Of a stretch of 8,135 bases of DNA, positions 5,996 through 8,135 are shown one piece after another. The DNA is from Candidatus Uhrbacteria bacterium RIFCSPHIGHO2_02_FULL_53_13 (GTDB lineage Bacteria > Patescibacteriota > Patescibacteriia > UBA9934 > UBA11717), in contig MGDX01000014.1 in NCBI GenBank assembly GCA_001791035.1, positions 8,596 to 16,730 on the forward strand, in the 5' to 3' direction. The notes beneath the pieces are model-generated. The model did not search any database. It saw only the letters and a program-made list of their open reading frames with translations, and had not been told where the DNA came from. The position numbers and the translations under genes were made by a program. Numbering within the stretch: the stretch's first letter is position 1; each line of letters opens with the position of its first letter.

Positions 5996-6607
5996 ATGGC
6001 TCATCAAAAGGAAATCGAACGATTCGGGGTTGAACAACTTTTTGGTTCAAAGACCCGCTCGCGCTTGTTGCAACTCGTACTCAATCGGCCAAGCGAGCCG
6101 TTCTTTGTTCGAGAAATGACCAGAAAAATTGATGCCCAGTTGAATTCCGTAAGACGCGAGATTGGCAATCTTGTGGAACTGGGACTCTTGAAGGAATCGG
6201 AGAGTACCGAGTCGGGAGATCGAAAAAAGTATTATACGGTGAACACACAATTTTCTCTCTTTGAGGAAATGCGTGCGCTATTTTTAAAAGCGGGGACCGT
6301 GATGCAACAAGATTTGGTGCGGACGCTCGTGGTGGACCTTCCGATTCAAATTATGGTTTTGACGGGAGTCTTTGTGGGAAAAAGCGATGCGGAAACGGAT
6401 ATGCTGATTGTGGGGACGCCCGACCCAAGGGAGCTTCAAAAGCGCGTGGAACAATTTGAAGGAACGTTTGGTCGGGAGTTGAACTACACGGTCATGCCTC
6501 CTGATGAATACCTCTATCGTCGCGATATTTCCGACCGATTTTTGAGCGAAATATTCTCGGATAGCAATATTGTCATTCACGATTCGCTCGTGCGCCGCGA
6601 CTCATGA
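5996..6607 (+). CDS. Winged-helix regulator with degenerate nucleotidyltransferase-like C-terminus
   Basis: A 203-residue protein. Residues 14-85 form a winged helix of ArsR/MarR style: LFGSKTRSRLLQLVLNRPSE, then FVREMTRKIDAQLNSVRREI as the helix-turn-helix, LVELGLLKES and a basic wing GDRKKYYTVN. Residues 115-200 resemble the MNT-type nucleotidyltransferase fold: VFVGKSDAETDMLIVG sits where G-S...S-D-x-D-L-L-V-x-G is expected, followed by LNYTVMPPDEYLYR and NIVIHDS. The catalytic motif is altered (no GS pair, ETD in place of DxD), so it may bind nucleotide without transferring it. ATG 5996 is chosen because it begins the conserved part and lies after the -10. In-frame ATGs at 5918 and 5933 lie at or before the promoter. 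AAAGGAGG sits 25 nt upstream of 5996 and is better placed for an in-frame ATT at 5978. DNA target unknown. Confidence 0.82.
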   Translation: MAHQKEIERFGVEQLFGSKTRSRLLQLVLNRPSEPFFVREMTRKIDAQLNSVRREIGNLVELGLLKESESTESGDRKKYYTVNTQFSLFEEMRALFLKAGTVMQQDLVRTLVVDLPIQIMVLTGVFVGKSDAETDMLIVGTPDPRELQKRVEQFEGTFGRELNYTVMPPDEYLYRRDISDRFLSEIFSDSNIVIHDSLVRRDS

Positions 6608-6924
6608 TTCTCATTACCAAACTGGCTCGAAACAGCGCCCTTGTCATCGGAGAACCATTGGTGGTGCACGATGTGCCTTCCGAGGAGTATCTTCGTGTCA
6701 TCGAGGAGACGGTCGGAAAACAAGGCGGTTGGGATGCGGTGCAAGCATGGCACGTGAACACAAAATGTGCCTCATTCACAAGCTCGCGTGGTTTGGCGGC
6801 TCTCGTCAATGCGCTCGCCTCACTTCATAAAATAGACGTTTATCTTTTGGAAGACGGCCAAAATCCGCGAAAAATTCATCTTCCACTTCATCCTCAATAC
6901 GATGGCGAGCCAAATATTGGATAA
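6604..6924 (+). CDS. Short TsaB-like protein
   Basis: A 106-residue protein starting inside the stop of the regulator gene (ATGA, 6604-6607), so translationally coupled to it. Residues 56-82, ASFTSSRGLAALVNALASLH followed by KIDVYLL, follow the TsaB pattern G-P-G-S-F-T-S-L-R-x-G-x-A-x-A-N-A-L-A...I-P-V. The tail LPLHPQYDGEPNIG resembles the Y-x-R-x-P-N-I-T-type end of TsaB. TsaB is the non-catalytic partner of TsaD in making the threonylcarbamoyl modification at A37 of ANN-decoding tRNAs. Typical TsaB is about 220 residues. This one lacks the N-terminal D-T-S phosphate-binding signature and most of the second subdomain, and the GPG before SFT is replaced by TKCA. It could be a minimised TsaB or a paralogue with another job. 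The similarity is partial and read by eye. Confidence 0.6.
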   Translation: MILITKLARNSALVIGEPLVVHDVPSEEYLRVIEETVGKQGGWDAVQAWHVNTKCASFTSSRGLAALVNALASLHKIDVYLLEDGQNPRKIHLPLHPQYDGEPNIG

Positions 6925-6938
6925 TGATCGTCCACTTT

Positions 6939-6969
6939 TTATCCACAGCTTTTGAGTTGTTTCTCCACA
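6939..6969 (+). promoter_or_regulatory. DnaA box pair, helically phased, upstream of the channel gene
   Basis: TTATCCACA at 6939-6947 is a perfect consensus DnaA box, and TTCTCCACA at 6961-6969 differs by one base. Their starts are 22 bp apart, close to two helical turns. A weaker TCCAC core at 6931 is another 11 bp before the first. The second box lies between the candidate -35 and -10, so DnaA binding could repress or tune the promoter. Binding is inferred. Confidence 0.5.
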
Positions 6970-6982
6970 GGAGTGCTATACT
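6952..6982 (+). promoter_or_regulatory. Extended -10 promoter for the channel gene
   Basis: TGC-TATACT (6974-6982) is an extended -10. TTGAGT (6952-6957) is a possible -35 with a long 19-bp spacer. The predicted start is near 6989, giving a 5' leader of about 60 nt. The leader holds a small hairpin, ATTGGCTC/GAGCCGAT (7007-7014 with 7023-7030), an 8-bp stem with one G-U pair and an 8-nt loop, ending 20 nt before the ATG. Confidence 0.6.
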
Positions 6983-7050
6983 TTCGATATCTAAGGACCT
7001 ATAAAAATTGGCTCACGCTTGCGAGCCGATCATAAAACAAAATTATTCAT

Positions 7051-7731
7051 ATGGCACAAGATGCTATTTCCATCGTTCAAACCACGTTCCAAGACCTTTG
7101 GTTCCAGGTGATTGGGTTCTTGCCTGTGCTGATTGGAGCCATCGTGGTGTTCATTATCGGGCTCATTATCGCTTGGGCGCTCCGTGTGGTTGTGGAGAAA
7201 ATTGTGAAGGCTTTGCGCGTTGATGATCTTATGGTGAGGTTGAGGGTGACGGATTTGTTCAAGAAGGCGGGGCTTCCACTGCATGTTGGCAGTTTGCTCG
7301 GATGGATTGTGAAGTGGTTCATCGTAGTCGTGTTCTTGATTGCGGCGGCGGATATTCTTGGATGGTCGCAAATCACCGCGTTCTTGACCGATGTGGTCGC
7401 CTACATTCCAAACGCGCTTGTCGCGGTAGTGATTCTTCTTGTAGGTATTGTGCTCGGATCGTTCGTGTTTGAGATTGTCGAAAAGGCGGTGAAGGCATCC
7501 AAAATGGGCGGCGAGCGATTGCTTGCCGGCATCTCCAAATGGGCCATTTTCCTGTTCTCGTTCATCGCCGCTCTGCAACAGCTCGGGATTGCCTACACGC
7601 TTTTGCAGACAATTACAACAGGATTGGTTGCCATGATTGCGATCGCCGGAGGATTGGCGTTTGGCTTGGGCGGTCAGGACCATGCGAAAAAGTTCCTCGG
7701 CAAACTCAAGAGCGACATCAGCCATAACTAG
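7051..7731 (+). CDS. TM-helix-repeat membrane protein related to small-conductance mechanosensitive channels
   Basis: A 226-residue integral membrane protein with about five hydrophobic segments (20-46, 84-104, 117-140, 162-182, 184-206). Two copies of the conserved TM-helix repeat are visible. One is at 23-56, beginning FLPVLIGAIVVFIIGLIIAW and ending VVEKIVKALRVD. The other is at 119-152, beginning IPNALVAVVILLVGIVLGSF and ending IVEKAVKASKMG. The end, GGLAFGLGGQDHAKKFL (200-216), resembles the Gly/Ala-rich pore helix of MscS-family channels. However, the protein stops there and lacks the MscS beta domain, as in CmpX-like and TM_helix (Pfam PF05552) proteins. The likely role is membrane-tension response or small-solute conductance, by family analogy only. 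No Shine-Dalgarno is visible; the stretch before the ATG is A/T-rich. It stands alone between its own promoter and terminator. Confidence 0.87.
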   Translation: MAQDAISIVQTTFQDLWFQVIGFLPVLIGAIVVFIIGLIIAWALRVVVEKIVKALRVDDLMVRLRVTDLFKKAGLPLHVGSLLGWIVKWFIVVVFLIAAADILGWSQITAFLTDVVAYIPNALVAVVILLVGIVLGSFVFEIVEKAVKASKMGGERLLAGISKWAIFLFSFIAALQQLGIAYTLLQTITTGLVAMIAIAGGLAFGLGGQDHAKKFLGKLKSDISHN

Positions 7732-7752
7732 TGTTTGTAAAGAATTTTGAAG

Positions 7753-7782
7753 AAAATCACTGGTTTATTACCGGTGATTTTT
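7753..7782 (+). terminator. Rho-independent terminator after the channel gene
   Basis: AAAATCACTGG (7753-7763) pairs with CCGGTGATTTT (7771-7781), with one G-U pair, over a 7-nt loop. The T-run ends the right arm (7778-7782). It begins 21 bp after the stop codon. Confidence 0.93.
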
Positions 7783-7822
7783 CGATTGACAAATCGAATT
7801 GAATGTGCAATATTCACCGCGC
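7780..7822 (+). promoter_or_regulatory. Promoter with a palindrome over its -35, driving the last gene
   Basis: A perfect -35 TTGACA (7786-7791) is followed 17 bp later by AATATT (7809-7814), preceded by TGC (extended -10). The predicted start, about 7820-7822, lies right at the ATG at 7824, so the transcript would be nearly leaderless. TTCGATT (7781-7787) and AATCGAA (7792-7798) form a perfect 7-bp inverted repeat across the -35, a plausible repressor site. Confidence 0.6.
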
Positions 7823-7823
7823 C

Positions 7824-8135
7824 ATGAAGAGTTTCTTCAGAAAGGCAAAGGCACGGCTACGGTCGTGGTTTGGACGTTTGGAGTTTTTGGGGCGCGCTGG
7901 GCGGAGCTCCTCAAAGCGTTTGACTCTCGAGAACATTGAGCGGGAGTTGGGCGCACATGTGGATTTCGTGAAGAACGGCGCTCTTGCAGTGCCCATGAGG
8001 CCGCCGCGCTTTGCGGCACTGCGATTCGCGTTTTTCGGTGATCGAGGTCTTAGACCTTATATCATCGAAAGCAATATCCAAGAATTGGATGCCAAAAGAA
8101 ATCCTCACGCCGGAATTCAAAGCGACGGAGTACGA
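7824..8135 (+). CDS. Unrecognised basic protein (3' end outside the window)
   Basis: An open frame of 104 codons from ATG 7824 to the window edge with no stop. I do not recognise the family. The N-terminus is strongly basic and amphipathic (MKSFFRKAKARLRSWFGRLE), with more Arg/Lys up to residue 33. Then follow LTLENIERELGAHVDFVKNG, a Pro/Phe/Arg stretch (MRPPRFAALRFAFFGDRGLR) and YIIESNIQELDAKRNPHAGI. No signal peptide or membrane helix is seen in this part; the basic start could bind nucleic acid or the membrane face. ATG 7824 is preferred over the in-frame ATG at 7803 because the latter lies upstream of the predicted transcription start. The good promoter directly upstream supports a real gene. 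Confidence 0.65.
   Translation, partial: MKSFFRKAKARLRSWFGRLEFLGRAGRSSSKRLTLENIERELGAHVDFVKNGALAVPMRPPRFAALRFAFFGDRGLRPYIIESNIQELDAKRNPHAGIQSDGVR

Noticed and set aside
6931..6982. Chromosomal replication origin
   Set aside because: Only one perfect and one near-perfect DnaA box, no evident unwinding element and no dnaA or dnaN nearby; regulation is a simpler reading.
7030..7725. Long minus-strand open frame opposite the channel gene
   Set aside because: It is a codon-bias shadow: composition is rich in His, Asn and Gln with no fold, while the plus strand encodes a clear membrane protein.

Overview
This 8.1 kb window looks like chromosomal DNA from a small-genome bacterium of the Candidate Phyla Radiation (Patescibacteria). 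That is inference. It rests on short versions of core proteins, an archaeal-type UMP kinase, a compact TsaB-like protein, tight gene packing, few clear Shine-Dalgarno sequences and several proteins of no recognised family. TGA, TAA and TAG all end genes here, so the TGA-recoding codes used by some lineages of this group do not apply. Base composition is about half G+C by eye.

Layout. (1) Positions 3-2418, plus strand: exonuclease VII large and small subunits (xseA, cut at the window edge, and xseB), a four-helix phage_holin_4_2-type membrane protein that overlaps xseB by ATGA, and an archaeal-type UMP kinase. This run ends at a two-way terminator (2429-2459). (2) Positions 2485-3770, minus strand: rplJ-rplL (ribosomal L10 and L7/L12). 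Ahead of rplJ are a good sigma-70-type promoter and a leader of about 190 nt. The leader folds like the L10 autoregulatory leader, kink-turn included, and is followed by two competing hairpins. Next comes a perfect 20-bp inverted repeat (3697-3769) that resembles a REPIN and supplies the stop codon of the neighbouring gene. (3) Positions 3755-5926, minus strand: a 723-residue protein with a degenerate PP2C-like region, one membrane helix, a coiled coil and a probable beta-propeller. (4) Divergent from it, positions 5996-6924: a winged-helix plus nucleotidyltransferase-like regulator, coupled by ATGA to a miniature TsaB-like protein. (5) Positions 7051-7731: a membrane protein of the TM-helix/MscS-related class. 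Its promoter region carries one perfect and one near-perfect DnaA box spaced 22 bp apart. It ends in a strong terminator. (6) From 7824: an unrecognised basic protein that runs off the window and probably has a nearly leaderless transcript.

How the parts relate: exonuclease VII is housekeeping DNA metabolism, UMP kinase is pyrimidine metabolism, and L10-L7/L12 form the ribosomal stalk, with L10 probably controlling its own leader. The less ordinary parts are the competing RNA hairpins in the rplJ leader, the REPIN-like element, the PP2C-like/propeller protein, the regulator-TsaB-like pair and the phased DnaA boxes. No CRISPR array, tRNA, rRNA or complete transposon was seen. No intergenic stretch is longer than about 300 bases.
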